From contig JAITMD010000006.1 in assembly GCA_031277535.1 (NCBI GenBank), positions 248,001 through 312,000 of the forward strand: 64,000 nucleotides of DNA, in the 5' to 3' direction. The notes under the pieces are model-generated. The model did no database searches and was not told the origin of the DNA. It saw only the letters and a program-made list of their open reading frames with translations. The DNA comes from Flavobacteriaceae bacterium. Its GTDB lineage: Bacteria; Bacteroidota; Bacteroidia; Flavobacteriales; Flavobacteriaceae. Below are positions 1 through 10,152 of this stretch, one piece after another. Within the stretch, counting starts at the first letter, position 1. The number at the start of each line of letters is the position of its first letter. Both the position numbers and the translations under genes were made by a program.

Positions 1-1
1 G

Positions 2-457
2 TTGTTGGAAGACAAATTAGAACTTGGCAAACCACTTCAATTTACAGATTCTGAAAAATACTCTTTTCAAGAGTGGTTACAATTAGCTCAGAAAAAGCCA
101 ATTGATCGAAAAGAAGAGGATATTGAAGACAAAAAAGAAGATGTTTTAACAGATTCTGACGATAATTCAGAAAATATCAGATTAAAAAAAATAGAGATTA
201 TAGATAAATTTATCGAAACAAATCCTAAGATAGTTCCAACAAAAAAAGTATCTTCGCCTCCGATAAACATTGAGATCTCAAATAAAGAAAACGATAGTTT
301 AATGACAGAGACATTAGCTAAAATTTACTTGGAACAAAAGAAATATCAGAAGGCAATCCAAGCTTATGAAATATTAATTTTGAAATATCCAGAAAAAAGT
401 ATTTTCTTTGCAGACCAAATATTAGACATTAAAGCGTTACAACAACATAATAGTTAA
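2..457 (+). CDS. C-terminal part of a hypothetical TPR-like protein (5' end outside window)
   Basis: Open reading frame that enters from the left edge, so only the last ~151 residues are visible. The visible part is very rich in Lys, Glu and Asp (roughly residues 25-75), which suggests a charged linker. It ends in a TPR-like helical hairpin around residues 105-145 (KIYLEQKKYQKAIQAYEIL). It lies 5 bp before secG on the same strand, so the two are probably co-transcribed. Flavobacterial genomes often carry a protein of this type just before secG (family knowledge), but no function is known to me. The true start is off the window; the TTG at position 2 is not a credible start. Confidence 0.75.
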   Translation: MLEDKLELGKPLQFTDSEKYSFQEWLQLAQKKPIDRKEEDIEDKKEDVLTDSDDNSENIRLKKIEIIDKFIETNPKIVPTKKVSSPPINIEISNKENDSLMTETLAKIYLEQKKYQKAIQAYEILILKYPEKSIFFADQILDIKALQQHNS

Positions 458-462
458 TAACC

Positions 463-861
463 ATGAACACATTTACAATATTTTTAGTATTAATTGCCAT
501 CGTTTGTTTTTTACTTATCGTAGTTATTATGGTACAAAATCCAAAAGGAGGAGGATTAGATTCATCATTCGGAGGTTCTACTGTAGCAGGTGGAGTTAAA
601 AACACAAATGACTTCTTAGACAAGAGTACTTGGACTTTAGGAGCGGTTTTAATTATACTAATTTTAATGTCATCTATTAGCTTTAGTGGAGGTGCATCTG
701 GAGACTCAAGAATTATTGATCCTAATGCTCAACCTGCACCAGCAAAAATGGAAGTTCCTGCTAAAACAGATACACCAGCTGCTCCTGCAACTGAGACTGC
801 TCCAGCAGCACAAACAGAAGCTCCTGCTGCTACAACAGAGGAAGCTCCTGCACAAAAATAA
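463..861 (+). CDS. secG: Preprotein translocase subunit SecG
   Basis: SecG is the small inner-membrane partner of the SecYEG channel and assists SecA-driven export. The 132-residue protein has two membrane segments (about residues 2-23 and 53-73). Between them is the conserved QNPKGGGL loop at 25-32, followed by a Gly/Ser-rich stretch typical of the family. The C-terminal ~45 residues are an Ala/Pro/Thr-rich tail (APAATETAPAAQTEAP type), an extension often seen in Bacteroidota SecG. The gene follows the TPR-like gene by 5 bp and is closed by a strong hairpin terminator. Confidence 0.96.
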   Translation: MNTFTIFLVLIAIVCFLLIVVIMVQNPKGGGLDSSFGGSTVAGGVKNTNDFLDKSTWTLGAVLIILILMSSISFSGGASGDSRIIDPNAQPAPAKMEVPAKTDTPAAPATETAPAAQTEAPAATTEEAPAQK

Positions 862-886
862 AAAACACATCAATTCATATATTAAT

Positions 887-916
887 GCCAGCTCTGACAA
901 GCTGGCATTTTTTTTT
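887..916 (+). terminator. Rho-independent terminator after secG
   Basis: Stem GCCAGCT (887-893) pairs with AGCTGGC (900-906) around a 6-nt loop and is followed by a run of nine T. Confidence 0.9.
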
Positions 917-1006
917 GACTATAATGTCACTTTTAGGCTTTGGCATACTTTGTGTCTATTGACTATCTATAATAATTAAAAATAGTATAAATTCAATTTA
1001 CATCAT

Positions 1007-1282
1007 ATGGCATTATCAATCAGACCACTTGCAGATAGAGTTCTTATCGAACCACTTCCAGCAGAAACAAAAACTGCTTCAGGACTTTTTATTCCAGACA
1101 CAGCAAAAGAAAAACCACAAAGAGGTACTGTGGTTGCAGTAGGAAATGGTACGAAAGACCATGAAATGACTGTAAAAGTAGGTGATACTGTATTGTATGG
1201 TAAATACGCTGGTACAGAGCTTAAATTGGAAGGAACTGATTACCTAATCATGAGAGAAGACGATATTTTAGCTATCGTATAA
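1007..1282 (+). CDS. groES: Co-chaperonin GroES
   Basis: A 91-residue GroES, the heptameric lid of the GroEL folding chamber. The N-terminal [12 protein letters not shown] strand and the mobile-loop region ([18 protein letters not shown]) are intact, and the length is normal. It is followed 51 bp later by groEL on the same strand, the usual operon. I saw no CIRCE inverted repeat upstream, so HrcA control is not supported by the sequence. Confidence 0.98.
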   Translation: MALSIRPLADRVLIEPLPAETKTASGLFIPDTAKEKPQRGTVVAVGNGTKDHEMTVKVGDTVLYGKYAGTELKLEGTDYLIMREDDILAIV

Positions 1283-1318
1283 TTTCCTTTCTATTTATAA
1301 TTGAATAATAACAACTAA

Positions 1319-2962
<1,644 letters not shown>

Positions 2963-2987
2963 TACCCTATCTTATTTCAATATTAGA

Positions 2988-3017
2988 GGGGCTGTCCGTG
3001 ACAGCCCCTTATTTTTT
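2988..3017 (+). terminator. Rho-independent terminator of groES-groEL
   Basis: Nine-bp stem GGGGCTGTC (2988-2996) / GACAGCCCC (3000-3008) with a 3-nt loop, then a T-rich run. Confidence 0.92.
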
Positions 3018-3034
3018 ACTTTACCTGTAATGAC

Positions 3035-3073
3035 AAAAAAGGCTTAGTACTATGAACGTACTAAGCCTTTTTT
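3035..3073. terminator. Bidirectional terminator between groEL and rpe
   Basis: AAGGCTTAGTAC (3039-3050) pairs with GTACTAAGCCTT (3058-3069). There is a run of A on the left and T on the right, so it can end transcription from both directions. It lies 20 bp beyond the rpe stop. Confidence 0.88.
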
Positions 3074-3092
3074 GATTATTATCTTTTACCTC

Positions 3093-3755
3093 TTATTTAG
3101 AAGTTATTTCTTTTAAATCAGCAATAGTTGCGATAGGATCTGCAGCACTGAATACAAAGTTACCAGCTACTAATGCATCTACACCTGCATCTACTAATGC
3201 TTTTGCATTCTTATTATTAACTCCCCCGTCTATCTCTATCATTACATTAGCTCCCTTAGCATCAATCATTGCTTTTAGTTTGCGTACTTTCTCATACGTA
3301 TTCTCAATAAAGCTTTGTCCTCCAAAACCAGGGTTAACACTCATGATTAGTACTAAATCTAAATCTTGAATAATATCTTCTAATACACTTACTGGTGTAT
3401 GAGGATTAAGAGCTACTCCTGCTTTCATTCCTTCAGCTTTGATAGCTTGTACAGTACGATGAAGGTGAGTACACGCTTCATAATGTACAGTTAGAATATC
3501 TGCACCTAATTCTTTAAATGTTTTGATATAACGATCAGGATCAACAATCATTAAATGCACATCTAATGTTTTTTTAGCATGTTTATTGATTGCAGCTAAA
3601 ACAGGCATACCAAAAGAGATATTTGGTACAAATACTCCATCCATAATATCGATATGGAACCAGTCTGCTTGACTGTTATTCACCATCTCAATATCTCTCT
3701 GAAGATTAGCGAAGTCTGCAGCAAGTACAGAAGGTGCTATAATTGTATTTTTCAT
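3093..3755 (-). CDS. rpe: Ribulose-phosphate 3-epimerase
   Basis: Interconverts ribulose 5-phosphate and xylulose 5-phosphate in the pentose phosphate pathway. The 220-residue TIM barrel shows the family motifs: IAPSVLAADF at the start, DIMDGVFVPN (metal and active-site Asp/His region), MSVNPGFGGQSF (phosphate loop) and EIDGGV. The frame stays open further upstream, but the start at 3755 (MKNTIIAPS) matches the family and lies 19 bp after a TATCTTTG promoter element, so the longer form is rejected. Confidence 0.97.
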   Translation of the reverse strand: MKNTIIAPSVLAADFANLQRDIEMVNNSQADWFHIDIMDGVFVPNISFGMPVLAAINKHAKKTLDVHLMIVDPDRYIKTFKELGADILTVHYEACTHLHRTVQAIKAEGMKAGVALNPHTPVSVLEDIIQDLDLVLIMSVNPGFGGQSFIENTYEKVRKLKAMIDAKGANVMIEIDGGVNNKNAKALVDAGVDALVAGNFVFSAADPIATIADLKEITSK

Positions 3756-3773
3756 ATAATTGTGTTGTTTGTA

Positions 3774-3781
3774 CAAAGATA
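3774..3781 (-). promoter_or_regulatory. Bacteroidota -7 promoter element for rpe
   Basis: TATCTTTG on the minus strand matches the Bacteroidota TAnnTTTG -7 consensus, 19 bp upstream of the rpe ATG. It touches the U-tract of the lipB terminator. No clear -33 TTG at normal spacing. Confidence 0.6.
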
Positions 3782-3813
3782 AAAAAAATCCCAACAGCCG
3801 AAGCTCTTGGGAT
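3781..3813 (-). terminator. Terminator of yqaE-lipB
   Basis: Stem ATCCCAA (3788-3794) / TTGGGAT (3807-3813), with a run of A at 3781-3788 that is the U-tract on the minus strand. It sits between lipB and rpe. Confidence 0.8.
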
Positions 3814-3834
3814 ATATTATGTCTTTTGAATAAT

Positions 3835-4539
3835 CTATTGTGCAATTACTTCTGCTTCAAACAATTCAGAAAAGTATTTGATAATTTTAGTACGAACCTC
3901 GTTCTCATCTACATAGTCCACTCCTAACTCTACATTAAGAGAGGTCACTCCTTTACCACGTATTCCACATGGGATAATATTATCAAAGTAACCTAAATCA
4001 GAGTTTACATTCAGAGCAAAACCATGCATCGTAACCCAACGAGAGGCTCTAACTCCCATCGCACATATCTTACGCGCAAAAGGTGTACCTGTTCCTAACC
4101 ATACTCCTGTTTCTCCTTCACTCCTTCCAGACTCAATACCATAGTCTTTTAAAACCAAAATCATTGTCTCTTCCAGTAATCGCAAATACTTATGAATATC
4201 AGTAAAGAAGTTTTCTAAGTCTAAGATTGGATAACCAACAATCTGTCCTGGTCCATGATAGGTAATATCACCTCCACGATTAATCTTATAAAAAACAGCT
4301 CCTTTATCTTTTAACTGTTGTTCGTCTAACAACATATTTGCTACATCTCCACTCTTACCTAAAGTATAAACATGAGGATGTTCTACGAATAAGAAATAAT
4401 TATCTGTTGCGTCTGTACGCTCTTCCCTTCTGTTTTTAATTTTTGTATCAAGTATGCCCTGAAACAACTCTTCTTGGTAATCCCAAGTATCTTTATAATC
4501 TTTCTCGCCTAAGTCAATAAGCTTTACTTGCTTGTTCAT
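3835..4539 (-). CDS. lipB: Octanoyl-[acyl-carrier-protein]-protein N-octanoyltransferase LipB
   Basis: Moves octanoyl groups from acyl carrier protein to lipoyl domains in lipoate synthesis. The 234-residue protein has RGGDITYHGPGQ (residues 88-99). It also has the catalytic pair of the family: Lys157 in ARKICAMG and Cys191 in IIPCGI. Length and motif order are normal. It starts 11 bp after the small YqaE/Pmp3 gene, so the two are probably one transcript, ended by the hairpin at 3788-3813. Confidence 0.97.
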   Translation of the reverse strand: MNKQVKLIDLGEKDYKDTWDYQEELFQGILDTKIKNRREERTDATDNYFLFVEHPHVYTLGKSGDVANMLLDEQQLKDKGAVFYKINRGGDITYHGPGQIVGYPILDLENFFTDIHKYLRLLEETMILVLKDYGIESGRSEGETGVWLGTGTPFARKICAMGVRASRWVTMHGFALNVNSDLGYFDNIIPCGIRGKGVTSLNVELGVDYVDENEVRTKIIKYFSELFEAEVIAQ

Positions 4540-4550
4540 TGTGATGCCTG

Positions 4551-4715
4551 TTATTTATTATACTTAGGATTGTTTAGAATTATTAAAGCAGCTATAACAC
4601 CTGGTACCCATCCAAAGAATGTCAATATGAATACAATCAATATTGAACCACAGCCCTTATCTAATACAGCTAAAGGAGGTAAAAAAATCGATAAAAGTAC
4701 TCGCCCTAAACTCAT
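4551..4715 (-). CDS. YqaE/Pmp3 family small membrane protein
   Basis: A 54-residue gene that is easy to miss. It starts MSLGRVLLSIFLPPLAV and contains DKGCGS and FFGWVPGVIAALIIL. This is the two-helix architecture of the YqaE/Pmp3 family: hydrophobic segments at about residues 4-18 and 24-47, with the family's ILTxxGWxPGxIxA signature. These proteolipids sit in the membrane and are linked to salt or low-temperature stress and ion balance in other organisms. It ends 11 bp before lipB on the same strand. Confidence 0.88.
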   Translation of the reverse strand: MSLGRVLLSIFLPPLAVLDKGCGSILIVFILTFFGWVPGVIAALIILNNPKYNK

Positions 4716-4849
4716 CCCTAAATATTTTTATATGATACAAATTTCGTCATTTTTTTATACTGTATCCCTATTATCAAGTTAAAATACTTTCTTGCAACAA
4801 GTTTTATTACAAAGTATGTCAAATTAAGTACTTTTATACAACTTAGTAA

Positions 4850-4880
4850 TTGTCGCATTTTCAAAGATTAACTATATTTG
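4850..4880 (+). promoter_or_regulatory. Promoter of lysS
   Basis: TTG at 4850-4852, 20 bp, then TATATTTG at 4873-4880: a full match to the Bacteroidota -33/-7 consensus. It lies 24 bp before the lysS ATG. Confidence 0.8.
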
Positions 4881-4904
4881 CCTTTTAATTAATTTACAGT
4901 TATT

Positions 4905-6605
4905 ATGCAACTTTCAGAACAAGAAATCATCAGAAGAGAAAAGCTGAGCAAGTTACAAGAGCTTGGTGTGAATCCCTATCCTGCTAATCTATTTCCAGTA
5001 GACCATACGTCGAAGGAGATAAAGAACGATTTTGAAGAAGGTAAGAAGGTTATCGTGGCTGGTAGATTAATGTCTTCAAGAATTCAAGGAAAGGCTTCTT
5101 TCGCAACTATTCAAGATAGCGAAGGTAAGATTCAGTTATACATCAATAGAGATGAACTTTGTCCAGACGAGGATAAAACATTATACAATGAAATCTATAA
5201 AAAACTTATTGACTTAGGTGATTTTATAGGTATCGAAGGAGAATTATTCACTACACAAGTAGGAGAAAAAACAGTACGTGTAAAAGGGTTACAATTATTA
5301 AGTAAATCTTTACGTCCACTTCCATTGCCAAAAACAGATGCTGAAGGAAATACATTTGATGCATTTACAGATCCAGAATTGCGTTACAGAATGCGTTATG
5401 TTGATTTAGTGGTAAACCCATTAAACAAAGATATCTTCATTAAACGTACAAAACTGTTTAATGCCATGCGTCAGTTCTTTAACGAAGCTGGTTATATGGA
5501 AGTAGAAACTCCTGTATTGCAGTCTATCCCAGGAGGAGCTTCTGCACGTCCATTTATCACTCATCACAATGCATTAGACATTCCATTATACTTGAGAATT
5601 GCTAATGAGCTTTACTTAAAACGCTTAATTGTTGGTGGTTTTGATGGTGTATATGAGTTCTCTAAAAACTTCCGTAACGAAGGAATGGATAGAACACATA
5701 ATCCAGAGTTTACTGCAATGGAAATCTACGTAGCTTACAAAGACTACAACTGGATGATGGAGTTTACAGAGCGTTTATTAGAGTTCTGTGCGATCGCTGT
5801 AAACGGAACTACTAAAGCTACTTTTGGAGAGCATGAAATAGACTTTAAAGCTCCTTACAAACGTATCACCATGGCTGACTCTATTAAAGAATTTACTGGA
5901 TTTGATATTACTGGTAAGACAGAAGATGAGATTCGTCAAGCTGCTTTAGGTATGGGTATTCCTGTAGATGAAACAATGGGTAAAGGAAAACTTATTGATG
6001 AAATCTTCGGTGAGAAATGTGAGGGTAATTATATCCAACCAACATACATTACTGACTATCCAAAAGAGATGTCTCCATTAACTAAAGCTCATAGAGATAA
6101 CCCAGAACTTACAGAACGTTTTGAATTAATGGTATGTGGTAAAGAGATTGCTAATGCATACTCTGAGCTTAATGACCCTATCGACCAAAGAGAGCGTTTC
6201 GAAGCTCAAATGGCGTTAGCTGACCGTGGTGATGATGAAGCAATGTTTATTGACCAAGATTTCTTACGTGCTTTAGAGTACGGTATGCCTCCTACATCAG
6301 GATTAGGTATTGGTATGGATCGTTTAATCATGTTCTTAACAAATAATCCATCTATCCAAGAAGTGTTATTCTTCCCTCAAATGAGACCAGAGAAAACAGC
6401 TCCTTCGGTAGAATTATCTGATGAAGAAAAAATCATTATTCAGATCTTAGAAAAAAACGAGAATAAAGTAGAATTAGGTTCTCTAAAAGAACAAGCTGCT
6501 TTAAGTGGTAAAAAATGGGATAAAGCAATGAAAGGACTTGCTTCTCATAACCTTACTAAGATCGAAACAGAAGGTGATGTAAAATATGTAGTGTATCAAC
6601 ACTAA
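4905..6605 (+). CDS. lysS: Lysine-tRNA ligase (class II)
   Basis: Charges tRNA-Lys with lysine. The N-terminal OB-fold (about residues 55-145) binds the anticodon. The class II catalytic core follows, with the motif 2 region FRNEGMDRTHNPEF and motif 3 GLGIGMDRLIMF near residue 470. At 566 residues it is about 60 longer than the E. coli enzyme. The extra C-terminal domain (from about residue 500, ELSDEEKIIIQILEKN onward) reads like a small winged helix and is a feature I associate with Bacteroidota LysS. It stands alone, with its own promoter and terminator. Confidence 0.98.
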   Translation: MQLSEQEIIRREKLSKLQELGVNPYPANLFPVDHTSKEIKNDFEEGKKVIVAGRLMSSRIQGKASFATIQDSEGKIQLYINRDELCPDEDKTLYNEIYKKLIDLGDFIGIEGELFTTQVGEKTVRVKGLQLLSKSLRPLPLPKTDAEGNTFDAFTDPELRYRMRYVDLVVNPLNKDIFIKRTKLFNAMRQFFNEAGYMEVETPVLQSIPGGASARPFITHHNALDIPLYLRIANELYLKRLIVGGFDGVYEFSKNFRNEGMDRTHNPEFTAMEIYVAYKDYNWMMEFTERLLEFCAIAVNGTTKATFGEHEIDFKAPYKRITMADSIKEFTGFDITGKTEDEIRQAALGMGIPVDETMGKGKLIDEIFGEKCEGNYIQPTYITDYPKEMSPLTKAHRDNPELTERFELMVCGKEIANAYSELNDPIDQRERFEAQMALADRGDDEAMFIDQDFLRALEYGMPPTSGLGIGMDRLIMFLTNNPSIQEVLFFPQMRPEKTAPSVELSDEEKIIIQILEKNENKVELGSLKEQAALSGKKWDKAMKGLASHNLTKIETEGDVKYVVYQH

Positions 6606-6620
6606 GAGATAAATAATAAT

Positions 6621-6650
6621 AAAAGAGGCTTGTGTAAAGCCTCTTTTTTA
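6621..6650 (+). terminator. Terminator of lysS
   Basis: AAAGAGGCTT (6622-6631) pairs with AAGCCTCTTT (6637-6646), followed by T. The flanking A-run may let it also serve the convergent peroxidase gene. Confidence 0.9.
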
Positions 6651-6685
6651 TTATCTATATTTCTATGATTGTACATTTCATTACA

Positions 6686-7738
6686 CTAAAACATAGGATT
6701 ATTAATAAACTCATAGTCTGTAAGCGTATGTAAGAATGCTATAATGGCTTTCTTCTCATCACTCGTCAAAGGAATTCCAACCTTCCCATTCTTTTGTTTA
6801 AGTATAGGATCTAATGTCGGACTCTCTTTTATACCTGATGAATAAAAATCCAACACTTCTTCTAAGGTAGCAATACTACCGTCATGCATATAGGGGGCTG
6901 TTAAAGCCACATTACGCAAAGAACTCACCTTAAACTTATACCTATCTTCTTTTTCTCCTGAGACTTCTTCCCTCCCAATATCATTAATTATTGTATTTAC
7001 TTTAACTCCATTATTTCTAAAAGAAACATCTGTAAATAAATCACCTTTATGACATGAAGCACAATTCTGCCTAAAGAGACCTAAACCTTTTTGTTCTTGT
7101 TCAGTAAGAGTTCCTCCTACTTCATTTCGTACATATTTATCGTATTTAGAATTACTTGATATCAACATAGCCATATATTGCGCTAATGCTTTCATCATAC
7201 TTGTAGAGGTCATTTTTTCGTCTTTATACGCTCTTTTAAACAATTCCTGATATTCTCTATCCAAACGCAATTTATCAAGTATAGTAGGCAGCTCTTCACG
7301 CATTTCTAATTCATTATGAATAGGAACTATAGGAACCATTTCTAAATTATTAGCTGCACCATCATAAAAATACTCATCGATAAAAGCCATATTTTGAATA
7401 GCGGGTGCATTACGCTTACCTAATTGTTTATCAATTCCTAAACTTAATGCCATACCTGTATCTGCAAATGCATGTACTTTTAAGTGACATGAAGCACAAG
7501 CAATAGTATTATCTTGTGACAAGCGTGAATCGTGAAATAATTTTTTACCTAACTCAAAACGCGACTTCTTAAGCTCATTATTTGTAAATAAATAAGATGC
7601 ATTAGGAAAATTAACTGGTTTAACCCATTCCAAATCATCTGTATCCTTTGGAGGTATTTCTGTATATTCATCAGAGGTGCAGCTCGTCAATAACATAAAA
7701 ATACCACCTATTAAAAATATCTTTTTCATAGCAATCAT
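6686..7738 (-). CDS. Di-haem cytochrome c peroxidase family lipoprotein, MbnH-like
   Basis: A 350-residue exported di-haem protein of the CcpA/MauG superfamily. It has a lipoprotein signal (LLTSC, lipid Cys at residue 20) and two CxxCH haem sites, CASCH at 81-85 and CASCH at 226-230. These proteins reduce peroxide or oxidise a partner protein. The partner clue here is the gene just upstream, which encodes an MbnP-like protein. In methanotrophs MbnH oxidises a Trp of MbnP to make a copper site (established), so this is more likely MbnH-like than a plain peroxidase (inference). The Met at residue 4 (7729) is an equally good start. Confidence 0.85.
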   Translation of the reverse strand: MIAMKKIFLIGGIFMLLTSCTSDEYTEIPPKDTDDLEWVKPVNFPNASYLFTNNELKKSRFELGKKLFHDSRLSQDNTIACASCHLKVHAFADTGMALSLGIDKQLGKRNAPAIQNMAFIDEYFYDGAANNLEMVPIVPIHNELEMREELPTILDKLRLDREYQELFKRAYKDEKMTSTSMMKALAQYMAMLISSNSKYDKYVRNEVGGTLTEQEQKGLGLFRQNCASCHKGDLFTDVSFRNNGVKVNTIINDIGREEVSGEKEDRYKFKVSSLRNVALTAPYMHDGSIATLEEVLDFYSSGIKESPTLDPILKQKNGKVGIPLTSDEKKAIIAFLHTLTDYEFINNPMF

Positions 7739-7740
7739 TT

Positions 7741-7775
7741 AAAAAAATAAGTAAAGGGAAGCTGACTAACTTCCC
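7741..7775 (-). terminator. Hairpin between the MbnP-like and MbnH-like genes
   Basis: GGGAAG (7756-7761) / CTTCCC (7770-7775). On the minus strand this is followed by TTTACTT and then a run of T. It may partly end transcription after the MbnP-like gene, or protect the upstream message. Confidence 0.5.
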
Positions 7776-7866
7776 GTTTACACTAATCCTAACCTTTATA
7801 TCAATTTCCACTTAATATAAGTAGATACAATTCATATAATCGTTTTTAAACTATCAAATAATTAAA

Positions 7867-8661
7867 CTATTTTGATGCATTAACACTTTTTATAGAGAAC
7901 ATCCCTTTAGCATTATCTACAATCTTAGGTGCATTTTCAGGATCTACCATGATAACTGGCTTATCTTTTAATACAATTTTATTTGTACTATCTAATATTT
8001 TAGAAACTTCTACATCTACCACAATAGTAGCTGCTACTGCTTTACTTACTTTAATTGGTTCTTTACTATCCAATACAACCTCTCTATAATTATCTAACTT
8101 ACTACCATGACTTCCTATGTGTAATTGAAATCCTTTTTCGGCATCTCCTCCATTAATAAATTTACCTTGATAATTAATAAACTTATAACCTACTAACCAT
8201 CCCCATGTCAAATCATGTTTTTTACATAAGTCCCAAAACTCTTGTTGATCTGTCTCTCCTCTAAGATACTTCTCTTGATCTACTCCTACACCAAATTTTA
8301 CTTTAGTATAATTACCAGCAGGTACTTCTTGTAATACCACTTTATAATCTTTTGTTTCAGAATCAATAAAGAAATATGTTTTATCTTTTGGATAAGTAAA
8401 CACTTTTCCTTTATCAGTCGTAAGCTGAAAATTACTTAAAATGTATTTTATGAAATCTATATTCAGCTTTTCATTATTGCTATTTTCCTTATACATAGTT
8501 CCATATTTTAACTCTTGTCCAAACATCTTGTGATCAAAAGTAAATGTTACATTATTTTTTTCTACTATTACTTCTTCTGATGAGTCATCACTACTACTAC
8601 AAGAAATTAATACTAAAGAAGAGCATACGAATAGAGTGATATATGATAAATATTTTTTCAT
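7867..8661 (-). CDS. MbnP-like lipoprotein (putative copper-binding partner of MbnH)
   Basis: A 264-residue lipoprotein (signal ending LVLISC, Cys21) with the MbnP-family layout. It has an N-terminal beta strand (VTFTFDHKM), FIDFIKYILSNF-like text, and the signature TWGWLVGYKF at 152-161 with Trp153 and Trp155, followed by KGFQLHIGSHG. In methanotrophs a Trp of MbnP is converted to kynurenine by MbnH, giving a Cu(I) site. One of the Trp residues here is a candidate for that change (inference). The MbnH-like peroxidase gene follows on the same strand and a CNGKC small protein precedes it, supporting a copper role. Confidence 0.82.
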   Translation of the reverse strand: MKKYLSYITLFVCSSLVLISCSSSDDSSEEVIVEKNNVTFTFDHKMFGQELKYGTMYKENSNNEKLNIDFIKYILSNFQLTTDKGKVFTYPKDKTYFFIDSETKDYKVVLQEVPAGNYTKVKFGVGVDQEKYLRGETDQQEFWDLCKKHDLTWGWLVGYKFINYQGKFINGGDAEKGFQLHIGSHGSKLDNYREVVLDSKEPIKVSKAVAATIVVDVEVSKILDSTNKIVLKDKPVIMVDPENAPKIVDNAKGMFSIKSVNASK

Positions 8662-8677
8662 TTTTATTATTTTATAA

Positions 8678-8723
8678 GTTAAAAAAAGTCCATAGCTATC
8701 CTATATAACTAAGTCGGATAGCT
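8678..8723 (-). terminator. Hairpin between small CNGKC gene and mbnP-like gene
   Basis: AGCTATCC (8694-8701) pairs with GGATAGCT (8716-8723) over a 14-nt loop. On the minus strand a T-rich run (complement of 8680-8687) follows six bases later. This is a weak terminator or a processing hairpin between the two genes. Confidence 0.5.
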
Positions 8724-8751
8724 CTAATGATTTGAAATACTTGAAATTAAC

Positions 8752-9114
8752 TTAAACGATAGGTGGTTGTAACAATGCTTGACTATACAAATAACTATAA
8801 TGTTCTACATAGTTATTATTGCTTATCTTTTTTGTTACTAAAGAAGTAGAAACAAATAGATTTGGCTTATAAAAAAAAGTTGGTATAAAGTCAGACAACA
8901 AACTAATTTTATCTAATTGCATAGGTCCTTTATGCTCCAAAGACTTAGTTAGTTCTTTAGCTAAATGACATTTACCATTGCATTTTAATTCTGGCTTATC
9001 TATATTTTCACATAATACAGTTGATACATATTCATAATTGACAATATACTCCACCACCGGAATAAACGGGCGGAATACAAATACAATAATTAATATAACA
9101 TATATCTTTTTCAC
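8752..9114 (-). CDS. Small secreted or membrane-anchored CNGKC-motif protein (copy 1)
   Basis: A 120-residue protein with an N-terminal hydrophobic segment (residues 2-22) and the motif STVLCENIDKPELKCNGKC around residues 31-49. It contains three Cys in a C-x9-C-x3-C pattern and ends in a Pro-Pro motif (QPPIV). It is clearly a paralogue of the protein at 10153-10521, sharing VFRP, YEY.STVLC.N.DKPE.KCNGKC.L..EL and a terminal PP. I know of no assigned function. The Cys pattern, followed by His in this copy, fits metal binding, and the neighbours are MbnP/MbnH-like. The start is GTG at 9114, because no ATG lies upstream in frame near the signal sequence. Confidence 0.75.
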   Translation of the reverse strand: MKKIYVILIIVFVFRPFIPVVEYIVNYEYVSTVLCENIDKPELKCNGKCHLAKELTKSLEHKGPMQLDKISLLSDFIPTFFYKPNLFVSTSLVTKKISNNNYVEHYSYLYSQALLQPPIV

Positions 9115-9118
9115 AGTT

Positions 9119-9126
9119 CAAAAGTA
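9119..9126 (-). promoter_or_regulatory. Candidate -7 element abutting CNGKC copy 1
   Basis: TACTTTTG on the minus strand (TAnnTTTG consensus) lies only 4 bp before the GTG start. If used, the message would be leaderless or nearly so. Confidence 0.4.
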
Positions 9127-9214
9127 TTAATAGAATAATATTCTTTCCTTATTTACCTTTTAGTTTTTTATATTAAATAACTAAATAATAGTACAAAAAT
9201 CACGAAAAGTTAAA

Positions 9215-10087
9215 CTACATCATTTTACGTCTATACTCTTCAGGTGTAAGCCCTTCTTGTTTCTTAAAAAAAGTTACAAAGTATGAAGTACTTTCAAATT
9301 TAAGTTCATTTGCAAGCTCTTTAATATTCAAATTAGTAAATTGCAACATGCGTTTAGCTTCTACTGCAATGCGTTGTCGAATCATTTGACCTGCAGTTAC
9401 GCCTCTTTCTTGTTTGCATAATTTATTCAAATAGTTGGGAGTAACACATAACTTATCTGCATAAAAAGAAGGTGTCTTAGCCTCTTTAAAATTTACATCT
9501 ACCAAATTCATAAAACTTAAAATTCGGTTGTTACCTACTGGTTTTAACACTCTTCCAATACCATCATCAAAAACAACCTGACGGTTGTGTAGCTCATGTA
9601 ATAGTATATTAAGATAGGAACGCAATACTTTTCCTTTAGTCTGATGCAATGAGGAATACTCCATTTCCATCAAATACAACATTGTTTCTATCTTCTGCGC
9701 TTCAACTTTCGATAACAGAATATAAGGTATTGCATCCGTTTGAAACAAATCAAATAGTTGTAACACATTTTCGTGATACCGTTTTGAAAAAAAAGATTCT
9801 TCAAAACACAATAACATTCCTTTGCAATTGGAAGTAATATCTAACTGAGAGACATCACCTGGTTTTATAATAATAACCTTACAGCCTTTGTTCCCTATAT
9901 TACACTCATTTATCATTGCATGATATTCTCCTTCCCACACTAAAAGAAGCATATAACAGTTGGCCACATTCTTTTGTGCCAACAAAGGAAAATCATAGTC
10001 GATACCGTCAAGGTTTCTCATATAAAAAGTACCTTGACCTTGAGTAAAATAATGTATTGAACAAGACCTTAATAACGGATTTGTCAT
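9215..10087 (-). CDS. AraC family transcriptional regulator
   Basis: A 290-residue regulator. The last ~100 residues carry the AraC/XylS double helix-turn-helix (FYADKLCVTPNYLNKLCKQ and IKELANELKFESTSYFVTFFKK, then GLTPEEYRRK). The N-terminal ~170 residues look like a cupin-type sensing domain, though they are not strongly conserved. It contains several Cys residues (Cys9, Cys44, Cys62, Cys69 and others), which would suit metal or redox sensing but prove nothing. It lies between the two CNGKC genes on the same strand, so control of this putative copper locus is a reasonable guess. Confidence 0.85.
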   Translation of the reverse strand: MTNPLLRSCSIHYFTQGQGTFYMRNLDGIDYDFPLLAQKNVANCYMLLLVWEGEYHAMINECNIGNKGCKVIIIKPGDVSQLDITSNCKGMLLCFEESFFSKRYHENVLQLFDLFQTDAIPYILLSKVEAQKIETMLYLMEMEYSSLHQTKGKVLRSYLNILLHELHNRQVVFDDGIGRVLKPVGNNRILSFMNLVDVNFKEAKTPSFYADKLCVTPNYLNKLCKQERGVTAGQMIRQRIAVEAKRMLQFTNLNIKELANELKFESTSYFVTFFKKQEGLTPEEYRRKMM

Positions 10088-10152
10088 AAGATTTCTTGTT
10101 TAAAATAATAAAAAAATATTCACCAATATACTTGATGAAAAACAACTATTAT

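Noticed and set aside
930..1006. CIRCE element or clear promoter upstream of groES
   Set aside because: No TTAGCACTC-N9-GAGTGCTAA repeat; TACTTTG at 946-952 is one base short of TAnnTTTG and lacks a -33 partner.
3756..3845. N-terminal extension of rpe to 3845
   Set aside because: The extra residues do not match the family, and both the rpe promoter and the lipB terminator lie inside the extension.
4528..4782. Plus-strand 84-codon frame between lipB and lysS
   Set aside because: It runs opposite to the YqaE/Pmp3 gene on the minus strand, which has clear family features, and it has none of its own.
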